DNA of 64,000 bases from positions 1,426,001 to 1,490,000 of the forward strand of contig AP018533.1 in assembly GCA_003573975.1 (NCBI GenBank), read 5' to 3'. The translations under genes were made by a program, and so were the position numbers. The notes below the pieces were generated by a model that was not told the DNA's origin, searched no databases, and saw only the letters and a list, made by a program, of their open reading frames with translations. Origin of the DNA: Clostridiales bacterium CCNA10. GTDB lineage: Bacteria; Bacillota; Clostridia; Oscillospirales; Oscillospiraceae. Below are positions 32,391 through 41,429 of this stretch, in pieces. Positions within the stretch are counted from its first letter, which is position 1. Each line of letters opens with the position of its first letter.

Positions 32391-33086
32391 ATGCACACCA
32401 TCCTGATCTGTGACGATGACAGGGACATCGTATCCGCGCTGGACATCTACCTCGCCAGCGAGGGCTACCGCACACTGAAGGCATACAACGGCCTGGAGGC
32501 CATCCAGGCTGTGGAGCGGAATGAGGTCCACCTGATCCTGATGGATATTATGATGCCCGAGCTGGACGGGATTCGGGCCACCGCCCGGCTGCGGGAGGGG
32601 AGCAACATCCCCATCATCCTCCTCACGGCCAAGAGCGAGGACGCGGACAAGATCCTGGGGCTGAACATCGGCGCGGACGATTATATCACCAAGCCCTTCA
32701 ACCCCCTGGAGGTGATCGCCCGGGTGAAGAGCCAGCTGCGGCGCTACACCTCCCTGGGGGGCGCGGAGAAGGGTCCCGGCCTGCTGACGGTGGGCCCCAT
32801 CGCCATGGACGACGGGGCCAAGCAGGTGACGGTGGACGGGGAGCCGGTGGCCCTGACCCCCATCGAGTACAACATCCTGCGCCTGCTGATGACCCATCCG
32901 GGACAGGTGTTCTCCTCCGCCCAGATCTATGAGCAGGTCTGGAACGACCCGGCCTATGGCTCGGAGAACACGGTGGCCGTCCATATCCGCCACCTGCGGG
33001 AGAAGATCGAAATCGACCCCGCGGACCCCCGGTACCTGAAGGTGGTGTGGGGTCTGGGCTACAAGATGGAGAAGGGGGGACTCTGA
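32391..33086 (+). CDS. OmpR-family response regulator 1
   Basis: A 231-residue regulator. The receiver domain (residues 1-120) has the acidic triad D8-D9-D10, phosphoacceptor D52 (LILMDIMMPELDG), the conserved Thr/Ser in LLTAKSE and Lys in YITKPFNP. The C-terminal winged helix (about residues 130-230) ends VWGLGYKME, typical of OmpR/PhoB. The next gene, its sensor kinase, begins at the base right after the stop codon. It probably controls its own operon, given the paired CTTAA repeats upstream. Confidence 0.95.
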   Translation: MHTILICDDDRDIVSALDIYLASEGYRTLKAYNGLEAIQAVERNEVHLILMDIMMPELDGIRATARLREGSNIPIILLTAKSEDADKILGLNIGADDYITKPFNPLEVIARVKSQLRRYTSLGGAEKGPGLLTVGPIAMDDGAKQVTVDGEPVALTPIEYNILRLLMTHPGQVFSSAQIYEQVWNDPAYGSENTVAVHIRHLREKIEIDPADPRYLKVVWGLGYKMEKGGL

Positions 33087-35120
33087 GTGAGAAAGCTGCG
33101 GAACAGCCTGCCCATCCGGGTGGGAGCGTGGCTTTTGTTCCTGGTCATGGTCAGCGGGGCGGCCTTTTTCGGCCTCCAGTGCGTGCGGGGCATTCAGTAC
33201 CAGGGAGCGGATGATGCCAGAGAGACCGGTGTGTTCTCGCAGATGGTGGAAGAACGGGAGCAGCAGGTGCTGGAGCTGCTGTCCTGTCAGCTTCGGCTGA
33301 AGGATAACACCTTGGATTATGTGGCGCGGCAGACCTGTCAGGAGCGGTTGGAGCAGCTGGGGGAACAGCTTGACCCAGGGCAGACCAACTTCCGCTATCA
33401 GGTCCTGAGCGCGGATGGGAGCCAGGTGCTGCTTGGCAATCTGGAGGAACAATCCGGCCTGGAGGCCCTGGTATCTCAGATCTATTACCTGCGCCTCAGC
33501 GCCTCCGGCGTGAGCCAGATGGCGCTGGAGTCTGAAGTGATCCCGGAATTTTCTGCGGTGGAGACGGAGGAAGCCCTGATTTACAGCACGCCCGCCGCTG
33601 GGGCGGCGGAGGAGATGGTCGTGCTCCACTGCGGGGTGCTGAAGCCGGAGCAGATGGAGGCCCAGGACGAGTTTCTCAGCCTGGAGCAGGAGTTTGCCCG
33701 CTGTCAGAAGAATTTTGCCTTCTACCTGACCCTGGCGCTGAGTTTTGCTGCTGCGGCAGCTGGGCTGCTGTTCTTCCTGCTGTGGGCCTCCGGGCACAGG
33801 CCGGAGGGGGAGGCGGCTGTCCTGGTCTGGCCGGATCGGATCTTTACCGAGGTGTGGACCCTGCTGCTTGCGGGTGGAACGGCGCTGCTGCTGGTGCTGC
33901 TGACCGAGTACGAGAATCGCTGGATCTGGGCGGCGTACCAGGCGGACAGCGGGCAGCTGGATACGCTGTGTATCGCCGGGACCGCGGCCATTACAGGCTG
34001 GGCGCTGCTGGCGGCCATATTTCTCCGGACGGTCACGGTGCGGCTGAAAGTCCGGGCGCTGGCCCGGACCACCCTGCTGTGCAGGGTGGTGAGCTTCCTG
34101 TGGAGGCGCTTCTCTGTGTTTTTCCAGGAGCTGCCCCTGACCTGGAAAACACTGCTGTGCTTTCTGCTGTATCTGGCGGCCATTTTCGCTGCGGACCACC
34201 TGTGGCCCTTCCGGTATTGGTACCCCCTGCCCGGGGCTGTGGTCAATCTGGCGGTGCTCATGGGCCTGTGCTGGTGGTCCGCCGGCTTTGGCCGTGTGCG
34301 GAAGGGGACGGAGATCATCGCCGCCGGAAATCTGAACCACCAGATCGAGACGGCCCACCTCCCGGCGGACCTGCGGGGCCACGCCGAGGTGCTGAACAAC
34401 ATCTCCGACGGACTGGCCGCCTCAGTGAATGAGCAGATGAAGAGCGAGCGCTTCAAGGCGGAGCTGATCACCAATGTATCCCATGATCTGAAGACCCCTC
34501 TGACCTCGATCATCAACTATGTCGACCTTCTGAAAGCCACCGACCAGACCGACCCCAGGGCCCAGAGCTATATCGAGGTGCTGGACCGGAAATCCCTGCG
34601 GCTGAAAAAGCTGACGGAGGACCTGGTGGAGGCCAGCAAGGCGTCCACAGGGGTGCTGGCGGTGAACCGGGAAAAGATCGGGATGGCCCAGCTGCTGGAC
34701 CAGGCGCTGGGGGAGTACGAAGAGAAGCTGGAGGAGAAGCATCTGACCGTGGTGCGCACTGTGCCGGAGGGGGAGAGCTATGTCTATGCCGACGGACGGC
34801 ACCTGTGGCGGGTCATTGACAACCTGCTGTCCAACTGCGCCAAATATGCCCTGGAGGGCACCCGGGTCTATATCGAGCTGGTCCGGGGCAAGGGGAGCGT
34901 GAGCCTGTCGGTGAAAAATATCTCCCGTGAGGCGCTGAATGTGCCGCCGGAGCGGCTGATGGAGCGCTTTGTCCGGGGGGAGGAGTCCCGGAGCACCGAG
35001 GGCTCCGGCCTGGGGCTGTCCATCGCCCGGAGCCTGACGGAGCTCCAGGGTGGGACCTTTGAGCTGGCGGTGGACGGGGACCTGTTCAAGGCGGTTGTCA
35101 CTCTCCCCCAGTCCTCGTAA
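33087..35120 (+). CDS. Sensor histidine kinase with extended membrane region
   Basis: A 677-residue kinase starting at a GTG right after the regulator stop. The N-terminus has one span, a roughly 180-residue outside domain, then about five further spans (about residues 212-400). A linker leads to the DHp helix with phospho-His H466 in TNVSHDLKTPLTS. The ATPase domain shows DNLLSNCAKYA (N box) and EGSGLGLSIA (G box). A six-span sensor with an outside domain is larger than the usual two-span design. The signal is unknown. A terminator follows directly. Confidence 0.9.
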   Translation: MRKLRNSLPIRVGAWLLFLVMVSGAAFFGLQCVRGIQYQGADDARETGVFSQMVEEREQQVLELLSCQLRLKDNTLDYVARQTCQERLEQLGEQLDPGQTNFRYQVLSADGSQVLLGNLEEQSGLEALVSQIYYLRLSASGVSQMALESEVIPEFSAVETEEALIYSTPAAGAAEEMVVLHCGVLKPEQMEAQDEFLSLEQEFARCQKNFAFYLTLALSFAAAAAGLLFFLLWASGHRPEGEAAVLVWPDRIFTEVWTLLLAGGTALLLVLLTEYENRWIWAAYQADSGQLDTLCIAGTAAITGWALLAAIFLRTVTVRLKVRALARTTLLCRVVSFLWRRFSVFFQELPLTWKTLLCFLLYLAAIFAADHLWPFRYWYPLPGAVVNLAVLMGLCWWSAGFGRVRKGTEIIAAGNLNHQIETAHLPADLRGHAEVLNNISDGLAASVNEQMKSERFKAELITNVSHDLKTPLTSIINYVDLLKATDQTDPRAQSYIEVLDRKSLRLKKLTEDLVEASKASTGVLAVNREKIGMAQLLDQALGEYEEKLEEKHLTVVRTVPEGESYVYADGRHLWRVIDNLLSNCAKYALEGTRVYIELVRGKGSVSLSVKNISREALNVPPERLMERFVRGEESRSTEGSGLGLSIARSLTELQGGTFELAVDGDLFKAVVTLPQSS

Positions 35121-35145
35121 AACAGAATCTGGCGCCTCTGCTGCC

Positions 35146-35191
35146 GGGCCGCGGCCTGTCCTGAACGGGATGGGCCGCGGCCCGTATTTTT
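35146..35191 (+). terminator. Terminator after the first two-component system
   Basis: A perfect 11-bp stem GGGCCGCGGCC/GGCCGCGGCCC flanks a 15-base loop, followed by gtattttt. Confidence 0.85.
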
Positions 35192-35213
35192 GAAAAATTA
35201 ACTCCAGATTTTT

Positions 35214-35242
35214 TTGCTTTTGCCGCATCTTTATGGTATGAT
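35214..35242 (+). promoter_or_regulatory. Promoter of the lipoprotein/second two-component operon
   Basis: TTGCTT (35214-35219), 17-bp spacer, TATGAT (35237-35242). The leader to the TTG start codon is about 80 nt. Confidence 0.7.
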
Positions 35243-35330
35243 ACCATTATCTATGCGTGATTGGGCCCTCTGTGCTGGAGCGGCGGCAGAGGGATCCTGT
35301 TGGACCCTGATTGGGAAAGGAGTGGACGGC

Positions 35331-36773
35331 TTGAAAAAGTACTGGCTGAGCGGAGCGCTTCTCCTGCTGCTTCTGCTGACCCTGTCCGGCTGCTTCTTTC
35401 GGGAGCCGGAGGACCTGTATCAAAGCCCGGAGCAGTCGGCGGACTACCTCAGCTTGACCCAGACCATCCGGAACGTGAAGGACTCGCTGGCCCAGGAGTA
35501 CGGGGTGGAGGTGGAGGACGTCTCGGTGATGAGCGGGGACAATACCGCCCTGATCCAGCTTCAGGACCTGGACCGGGACGGTGAGCGGGAGACCGCTGTG
35601 ACCTTCTTCCGGGTGTCTGAGGCGGAGAAGCCCCTGAAGATCTACTTTTTTACCCGGACGGCGGAGGATACCTATACCGTCAGCGCGATGGTGGAGGGAA
35701 ACGGGACCGCCATCTACCGGGTGGACTATGTGGATCTGAACGGCAGCGGATGTAAGGAAGTTGTGGTCAGCTGGCAGATGAGCACCGGCGTCTATCTGCT
35801 GGGGGCCTACTCCCTGGAGGAAGCGATGGTGCGCAGTCTTCAGTATGCGGCCAGCGCCCCGGCGGGGAGCGCCTCCGCCCAGGGGCTCCCGGACCGGGAG
35901 GCCCTGCGGGCCACTGAGTGGATGACCACTGTATACGACAACTATGCCCTGTACGATCTGGATCAGGATACCCGGACGGAACTGGCGGTGGTCCGGGTGG
36001 ACAAGGCCGGGACCAACAGCGCGGTGGACCTGTATGGCTGGCGGGACGGCTCCTTCATGGTGCGGGCCTCCGCACCGCTGTCCATGGGGATCTCCAGCGT
36101 GGAAAAGAACGGCGTGGAGACCAACTTCCTCAAGGAGGACGGAGACGTGCCGGTCCGGGCTCTGTACATTTCAAGTGAGCTGGCTGACGGACACCATGTA
36201 GTGGACGTGGTGGCCTATCAGGACGGGAACTTGAAAAATCTGAGTCTGGATGAGACGGGGGTCAGCCGGGAGATGCTGGACCGCTATGTGGATCTGGAGC
36301 CTACCGACGTCAACGGGGACGGTGTGCTGGAGCTGCCTACCCCAGTCCCTCTGCCCAACGGAGGGGACACCTCCGCCTCTGACTTCTGGCTGATCGACTG
36401 GAGCCAGTACAGCAGTACAGGGAAAAAGATGAAGGTGTGCACCACCTATCATAATGTGGCCGACGGCTGGTACCTGATCGTGCCGGAGGAGTGGAAGGAT
36501 CAGATCACTCTTCGGCGGCGGGACTCCATCGGACAGCGCTCCGTGATCTTTTATCACCTGGAGGGGGAGGGCGAGGAACCCACGCCCTTCCTGGTCATCT
36601 ATAAGTTTACCAGCCAGTTCGACCGGGCGGACGCCTCCAACCGTTTTATCCTGCGGGAGGAGGAGGGGGCGGTGTATGCCGCCGCAGTCTATGACAGCGG
36701 CTGGGAGCTCGGTATGAGCGACGCGGACCTTCAGACTGCCTTCCACCTGATCCAGAGCAGCTGGTCCGATTGA
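35331..36773 (+). CDS. Lipoprotein with FG-GAP/VCBS-like repeats
   Basis: A 480-residue protein; TTG at 35331 is preferred because AAAGGAG precedes it by eight bases and it begins a lipoprotein signal (KKYWLSGALLL, lipobox LTLSGC). The mature part has repeated strand-loop units with Asp-rich turns: QDLDRDGERETAV, VDLNGSGCKEVVV, YDLDQDTRTELAV and TDVNGDGVLELP. These resemble calcium-binding FG-GAP/VCBS repeats, so a beta-propeller outside the membrane is likely. It is the first gene of the operon with an OmpR regulator and kinase, so it may help sense the signal or be part of the regulated response. Confidence 0.8.
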   Translation: MKKYWLSGALLLLLLLTLSGCFFREPEDLYQSPEQSADYLSLTQTIRNVKDSLAQEYGVEVEDVSVMSGDNTALIQLQDLDRDGERETAVTFFRVSEAEKPLKIYFFTRTAEDTYTVSAMVEGNGTAIYRVDYVDLNGSGCKEVVVSWQMSTGVYLLGAYSLEEAMVRSLQYAASAPAGSASAQGLPDREALRATEWMTTVYDNYALYDLDQDTRTELAVVRVDKAGTNSAVDLYGWRDGSFMVRASAPLSMGISSVEKNGVETNFLKEDGDVPVRALYISSELADGHHVVDVVAYQDGNLKNLSLDETGVSREMLDRYVDLEPTDVNGDGVLELPTPVPLPNGGDTSASDFWLIDWSQYSSTGKKMKVCTTYHNVADGWYLIVPEEWKDQITLRRRDSIGQRSVIFYHLEGEGEEPTPFLVIYKFTSQFDRADASNRFILREEEGAVYAAAVYDSGWELGMSDADLQTAFHLIQSSWSD

Positions 36774-36793
36774 CAGCGGACAAGGAGACAGGT

Positions 36794-37483
36794 ATGAGAA
36801 AAGTATTGGTATTGGAAGATGAGGAGAATATCCGCAGCTTCGTGGTCATCAATCTGAAGCGTGCGGGCTATGAGACCATCGAGGCCGGCACCGGTGAGGA
36901 GGCTCTGGCCGCGCTGAAAGCAAATCCCAGCATCAAGGTGGCACTGCTGGACATCATGCTGCCGGGGATCGACGGCTTTGAGGTCTGCCGCCGGATCCGG
37001 GCCATGGACAACAAGATCGGGATCATCATGCTCACCGCCCGGACCCAGGAGATGGACAAGGTCACCGGCCTGATGACCGGGGCAGACGACTATGTGACCA
37101 AGCCCTTCTCTCCCGCGGAGCTGACCGCCCGGGTGGACGCCCTGTTCCGCCGTACCGGCGGCGGGGAGGAGGAGGCCTCTCCGGATGAGATCGTGGAGGC
37201 TCCCTTCCGTCTGAACACCCGCAACCGCACCCTGGAGAAAAACGGCCAGCGGGTGAAGCTCACCCAGGTGGAGTATGGGATCGTCAAGCTGTTTATGGAG
37301 AACCCGGGGAAAGCCCTCTCCCGGGAGGAGATCCTGGACGCGGTGTGGGGTAAGGATTATTTTGGCGAGCTGAAGATCGTGGACGTGAACATCCGCCGCC
37401 TGCGCATCAAGATTGAGGACAACCCCACGAAGCCGACGTATGTGAATACGGTGTGGGGCTATGGGTATAAGTGGGGCAGCTGA
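36794..37483 (+). CDS. OmpR-family response regulator 2
   Basis: A 229-residue regulator; the ATG at 36794 follows AAGGAG. The receiver has acidic residues E8-D9-E10, phosphoacceptor D53 (VALLDIMLPGIDG), LTARTQE and VTKPFSPAE. The winged helix-turn-helix ends VNTVWGYGYKWGS. The last 65 bp of the gene plus a few bases beyond the stop are duplicated exactly 226 bp downstream. The cognate kinase gene starts 283 bp away because of that insertion, an unusually large gap for such a pair. Confidence 0.95.
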   Translation: MRKVLVLEDEENIRSFVVINLKRAGYETIEAGTGEEALAALKANPSIKVALLDIMLPGIDGFEVCRRIRAMDNKIGIIMLTARTQEMDKVTGLMTGADDYVTKPFSPAELTARVDALFRRTGGGEEEASPDEIVEAPFRLNTRNRTLEKNGQRVKLTQVEYGIVKLFMENPGKALSREEILDAVWGKDYFGELKIVDVNIRRLRIKIEDNPTKPTYVNTVWGYGYKWGS

Positions 37484-37491
37484 GGCCGGAG
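37419..37491 (+). repeat. 73-bp direct repeat, copy 1 (regulator 3' end)
   Basis: This 73-bp stretch, the end of the response regulator gene and the 8 bases after it, is repeated without mismatch at 37645-37717; identity continues for six more bases with one mismatch. The copies are exactly 226 bp apart. Confidence 0.95.
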
Positions 37492-37497
37492 CAGTCC

Positions 37498-37644
37498 GGT
37501 GGGGTTGTCCTCACCCTGCGGAGCAGGGCGCGCGTGAGCGCGTACAAGCGTTTTGGCCGAGGACCAAAACCTTGGCGGAGGGCGGATTGATTCCGCCCGA
37601 GCAGTAAAAAAAGCCGGGGCCCCCGGAGGCTGCGCCTCTGGGGA
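37498..37644. repeat. Hairpin-dense intervening segment, candidate REP/MITE-like element
   Basis: The 147 bp between the two repeat copies hold closely packed hairpins: CCCTGC-GGA-GCAGGG (37514-37528), GTTTTGG/CCAAAAC (37550-37570), GGGCGGA/TCCGCCC (37580-37598), a CCGGGGCCCCCGG palindrome near 37614-37626 and GAGGC/GCCTC (37626-37638). It has no coding frame of its own. Arrangement suggests an inserted or amplified noncoding element. Confidence 0.5.
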
Positions 37645-37717
37645 ACAACCCCACGAAGCCGACGTATGTGAATACGGTGTGGGGCTATGGGTATAAGTGG
37701 GGCAGCTGAGGCCGGAG
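37645..37717 (+). repeat. 73-bp direct repeat, copy 2 (orphan gene tail)
   Basis: Exact second copy of 37419-37491. It would encode the last residues of the regulator but has no upstream gene body, so it is a nonfunctional gene-tail fragment. It ends 49 bp before the kinase start. Confidence 0.95.
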
Positions 37718-37766
37718 GAGTCCGCGGCAGAATAAGTGCCCATGACCTGGGAGGGGAGGCGCTCAA

Positions 37767-39194
37767 ATGGCGAAAAAGGTCGTTGTGACTGATAAAGTGA
37801 AAATCCGGGGCATCCGCCGGCGCTGGCTGATCAACAGCGTGGGTGTGGTGCTGTTGGTGCTGGCCCTGGCGCTGGGGACCTTTTCCACCGCCATGTGGAG
37901 CTACTACTACTCCAGCACGATGAACGACCTGAAACGGAGGGCGGCGGACGATGCGGGGGGCTTTGCCTCCTTTACCCGCAGTCAATACTGGACCAACGCC
38001 CAGAACGCGGTACAGAAGTTTGAGGACAAGACAAAGCTGGAACTCCAGTTTCTGGATGATACCGGGGCAGTGCAGTACTCCAGCAACGATCTGGCCGCCG
38101 GCACCACGCCGGGGACCCAGGACATTCAGAGCGCGCTGAACTATCAGGAGGCCGTGGCCTGGAAGGGGACCGACCCCCATACCGGCGAGCGGGTGGTGGC
38201 CGCCTCCGCTCCCATCGTCTACCACGGGCAGACGGTGGCAGTGGTGCGCTATGTGACCTCTCTGGTGGCCATCGACTGGCAGTTTTTCCTGGCTATGGGT
38301 CTGGCCTGCCTGCTGGGGGCGGCCATCCTGGCCCTGGTCTACTTCTCCAATCTCTACTTTGTCCGCTCCATCGTGGAGCCTCTGGCCAGTATTACAGAGA
38401 CCGCCCGGCTCATCGCTGATGGAAGCTACGGGGTGCAGATCGAGAAAAAATTTGACGACGAGGTGGGAGAGCTTACCGACACCATCAACGATATGTCCCT
38501 AAAAATCAAGCAGTCGGAAAAGACACAGTCGGAGTTCATCTCCTCCGTCTCCCATGAGCTGCGTACCCCCCTGACCGCCATCACCGGATGGGCGGAAACC
38601 ATTCAGGGCGGCGAGCTGAAGGACCCCCAGGACGTGCGGAAGGGAATGGACATCATCGTCTCCGAGGCGCGGCGGCTGACCAACATGGTGGAGGAGCTGC
38701 TGGAGTTCTCCCGCATTGAGGATGGCCGGTTCACCCTGTCGGTGGAGCCTCTGGATCTGAAGGCGGAGCTGGAGGACGCGGTGTACACCTATCGGGAGTT
38801 TTTCCGCCGGGAGGGCATCGAACTGACCTATCAGGACTGCCCGGAGGAGATGCTCCCCATCAGCGGAGACCCGGAGCGGCTGCGCCAGGTGTTCTGTAAT
38901 CTGCTGGACAATGCGGCCAAGCACGGCGGCTCCGGCAAGCGGATCGATGTGTCTGTCGCCCGGGAGGGGGAGGAGGCGGTGATCCGCATCCGGGACTACG
39001 GTCCCGGCATTCCCGAGGAGGAGCTGCCCCATGTGAAGTACAAATTCTACAAGGGGAGCTCCAAGGCCCGGGGCTCCGGCATCGGCCTGGCGGTGTGCGA
39101 GGAGATCGTCACCCGGCACGAGGGGCGGCTGGACATCGGAAACGCCCAGGGAGGCGGCTGTCTGGTGACCATCGTCCTGCCCATTGAAACGTAA
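37767..39194 (+). CDS. Two-span sensor histidine kinase (VicK/PhoR-like)
   Basis: A 475-residue kinase with a first span (about residues 25-46), an outside domain of about 125 residues, a second span (about 172-195), a HAMP domain (VEPLASITETARLIADGSYGV), then the DHp helix with phospho-His H263 in SSVSHELRTPLTA. The ATPase domain shows FCNLLDNAAKHG, RDYGPGIPEEEL and GSGIGLAVCEEI. It should pair with regulator 2 and the FG-GAP lipoprotein. It has a good GGGAGG site despite the duplicated segment upstream. Confidence 0.93.
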   Translation: MAKKVVVTDKVKIRGIRRRWLINSVGVVLLVLALALGTFSTAMWSYYYSSTMNDLKRRAADDAGGFASFTRSQYWTNAQNAVQKFEDKTKLELQFLDDTGAVQYSSNDLAAGTTPGTQDIQSALNYQEAVAWKGTDPHTGERVVAASAPIVYHGQTVAVVRYVTSLVAIDWQFFLAMGLACLLGAAILALVYFSNLYFVRSIVEPLASITETARLIADGSYGVQIEKKFDDEVGELTDTINDMSLKIKQSEKTQSEFISSVSHELRTPLTAITGWAETIQGGELKDPQDVRKGMDIIVSEARRLTNMVEELLEFSRIEDGRFTLSVEPLDLKAELEDAVYTYREFFRREGIELTYQDCPEEMLPISGDPERLRQVFCNLLDNAAKHGGSGKRIDVSVAREGEEAVIRIRDYGPGIPEEELPHVKYKFYKGSSKARGSGIGLAVCEEIVTRHEGRLDIGNAQGGGCLVTIVLPIET

Positions 39195-39206
39195 GTTCGA
39201 CAGCTA

Positions 39207-39235
39207 TTGCTTTTTTTCTGAAAACTTGGTAGAAT
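39207..39235 (+). promoter_or_regulatory. Promoter of the DUF1385 gene
   Basis: TTGCTT (39207-39212), 17-bp spacer, TAGAAT (39230-39235), about 56 bp ahead of the start codon. Confidence 0.75.
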
Positions 39236-39290
39236 ACCCACGGCGCGGAAGCGCGCCTGCCGTTTGATCGCAAAGGAGAAACAGTTTCCC

Positions 39291-40274
39291 ATGCAGAACA
39301 GAGAAAAAACCTGTGCCTGCCCCTCCGGCGGGTTCAAGACTATGTGCGGAGGCCAGGCGCTGATTGAAGGCATCATGATGCGCGGCCCCAAAAAACAGGC
39401 CGTGGTGGTGCGCAAGCCGGACGGCACCCTCGCCATCCGGGAGAGCCAGCTGCGGTTCATCAAGGACCGCTTTCCTGTGCTGGGCCTGCCCCTGATCCGG
39501 GGGATGGTCACCTTCGTGGCCTCCATGGTGGAAGGCGTCCGGGCCCTGATGTACTCCGCGGAGTTCTTTCCGGAGGAGGAAGGGGAGACGGAGGAGTCCT
39601 CCCGCTTTGAGGCGTGGCTGGAGCGTACCCTGGGCAGCGACCAGGCGGCCTCATTTTTTGTGACAGTCTCGGTGATTTTGGGGATCGGGATGTCCATCGG
39701 ACTGTTTTTCCTGCTGCCCACCCTGCTGGGCTCGGTGGTGACATTTTTTACGGACTCCATGGTGGTCCGTAACGTGGCGGAGAGCCTGATGAAGCTGGCT
39801 ATTTTTGTGGGCTATCTGGCCCTCTGCTCCCGGATGAAGGACATCCACCGGGTATTCCAGTACCACGGCGCGGAGCATAAGACCATTTTCTGCTATGAGG
39901 CGGGGCTCCCCCTGACGGTGGAGAACGTGCGGAAGCAGCCCCGCCACCATCCCCGGTGCGGGACCAGCTTCCTGTTTATGGTCATCGCGATCTCCATTCT
40001 AGTCTCTACCGTTGTGTTTGGGATCTGGCCGGTCCACAACGCCCTGTGGCGGTTTGTGGCCCACCTGCTGATGCTGCCCATCATCGTGGGGGTCAGCTAT
40101 GAGTTCAACCGCTGGGCGGGGCGGCACGACGGGCCGGTCACAAAGCTGCTCACCGCCCCCGGATTGTGGCTCCAAAATTTCACCACCTTTGAGCCGGACG
40201 ATTCCATGATCGAGGTGGGCATCAAGGCGCTGGAGCTGGTTCTGCCCGAGGTAAAGGGCGAGGACGCGTGGTGA
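39291..40274 (+). CDS. DUF1385-family membrane protein (YqhQ-like)
   Basis: A 327-residue protein with four or five hydrophobic spans. The N-terminus has CGGQALIEGIMMRGP, the central part QYHGAEHKTIFCYE, then RHHPRCGTSFL: these motif-like blocks with conserved His, Glu and Cys define DUF1385. The family has no known biochemical role; it commonly lies next to prmC and prfA, as here with prmC. The ATG at 39291 is 12 bases from AAGGAG, a slightly long spacing, but earlier starts lack a site. Confidence 0.85.
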   Translation: MQNREKTCACPSGGFKTMCGGQALIEGIMMRGPKKQAVVVRKPDGTLAIRESQLRFIKDRFPVLGLPLIRGMVTFVASMVEGVRALMYSAEFFPEEEGETEESSRFEAWLERTLGSDQAASFFVTVSVILGIGMSIGLFFLLPTLLGSVVTFFTDSMVVRNVAESLMKLAIFVGYLALCSRMKDIHRVFQYHGAEHKTIFCYEAGLPLTVENVRKQPRHHPRCGTSFLFMVIAISILVSTVVFGIWPVHNALWRFVAHLLMLPIIVGVSYEFNRWAGRHDGPVTKLLTAPGLWLQNFTTFEPDDSMIEVGIKALELVLPEVKGEDAW

Positions 40275-40280
40275 GCCTTC

Positions 40281-40412
40281 TTCGGCGGTACGCCGAATCA
40301 TAAATTAAAAATTAAGAGTTCGGAATGAGAAGCTGGAGGCTTTCAGAGCCGGCTGCGCTGAACGGATCGGAATGGGCGCGGGGGGCGCACACCGCAATTC
40401 CTAATTCAAGCA
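40281..40412. repeat. Intergenic segment with AT-rich ends, possible short repeat element
   Basis: After a TTCGGCG/CGCCGAA hairpin (40281-40297), an AT-rich block (taaattaaaaattaagag, about 40301) and a loosely inverted partner (aattcctaattcaag, about 40396) flank about 80 bp of GC-rich DNA. This resembles the ends of small dispersed intergenic elements, but only one copy is visible in the window. Confidence 0.3.
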
Positions 40413-40425
40413 AGAGGGGGAGCCT

Positions 40426-41289
40426 ATGGCTACCACATATAACAATCTGTATCTGGATACCCGGACCCGGCTGAAAAAGGCGGGCATCGAGGGGGGCCAG
40501 CTGGAGGCCCGGGAACTGATTTGCTATGCGGCGGATAAGAGCCGGGAGCAGTTTTACCGGGATATGCATCTCTACGCCTCCGGTGAACTGGAGAAGCGGG
40601 TGGATGCCCTGGTGCAGCGCCGCCTGGGAGGCGAGCCGGTGGCCTATATTGTGGGGGAGTGGGAGTTTTACGGCCTGCCCCTGAACGTGTCCAGCGAGGT
40701 GCTGATCCCCCGGATCGACACAGAGGTGCTGGCGGAGCGGGGCATCCTCAAGGCGCGGGCCGCCGGGGAGGGAGCCCGTGTGCTGGACCTGTGCGCCGGA
40801 AGCGGCTGTGTGGGTCTGGCCATCGCGGCCAACGCCCCCGGGTGCCGGGTGGTGCTGGGGGAGCTGGCCGAGGGCGCCCTGCGGGTGTGCAAGCAGAACG
40901 TCCGCCGCAACGAGCTCAACGCACGGGTGACCTGTCTGTCGGTGGACGCGATGGAGCCCCCTTCCTCCGCGCTGTGGGATTTTGATGTGATCGTCTCCAA
41001 TCCCCCTTATATCCCCACTGGAGACATTCCGGGCCTGGATCCCTCCGTGCGGGACTATGAGCCGCTCATCGCCCTGGACGGCGGCGCAGACGGCCTGGAT
41101 TTCTACCGTTTCATCGCGTCCAAGTGGAAAAATGCCCTGCGGCTGGGGGGGACCCTCCTCTTTGAGGTGGGTATCGGACAGGCCCCCGAGGTGGAGGAGA
41201 TCCTGGCACAGAACGGCTTTGAGCAGATCCAGACCACTGCGGACACCCAGGGGATCTGGCGTGTGGTGGAGGGGACCATCAACGGATAG
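40426..41289 (+). CDS. prmC: Release factor glutamine N5-methyltransferase
   Basis: A 287-residue protein with the PrmC N-terminal helical domain and a class I SAM methyltransferase domain. It has the SAM loop [16 protein letters not shown] and the glutamine-methylating motif NPPYI (about residue 195). [15 protein letters not shown] is the usual interdomain block. It methylates the Gln of the GGQ motif in RF1 and RF2. A GAGGGGGAG site precedes the ATG. Confidence 0.93.
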   Translation: MATTYNNLYLDTRTRLKKAGIEGGQLEARELICYAADKSREQFYRDMHLYASGELEKRVDALVQRRLGGEPVAYIVGEWEFYGLPLNVSSEVLIPRIDTEVLAERGILKARAAGEGARVLDLCAGSGCVGLAIAANAPGCRVVLGELAEGALRVCKQNVRRNELNARVTCLSVDAMEPPSSALWDFDVIVSNPPYIPTGDIPGLDPSVRDYEPLIALDGGADGLDFYRFIASKWKNALRLGGTLLFEVGIGQAPEVEEILAQNGFEQIQTTADTQGIWRVVEGTING

Positions 41290-41429
41290 ACGGGAAAGAC
41301 AAAGGGCTTGCAGACCGGGCCGGAGGCTGGACGGAAGAATGTCCGGTTTATGGGACTTGTGATCTGTTAAGCTGTGAAGCAGACAGCCGGACCAGAGGGC
41401 TCTGGACCGGTGGGAAAGGATGGGATCAG

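Noticed and set aside
41290..41429. Possible SOS (LexA) box before recA
   Set aside because: No GAAC-N4-GTTC sequence was found in the 140 bp; only an imperfect hairpin is present, so no operator is annotated.
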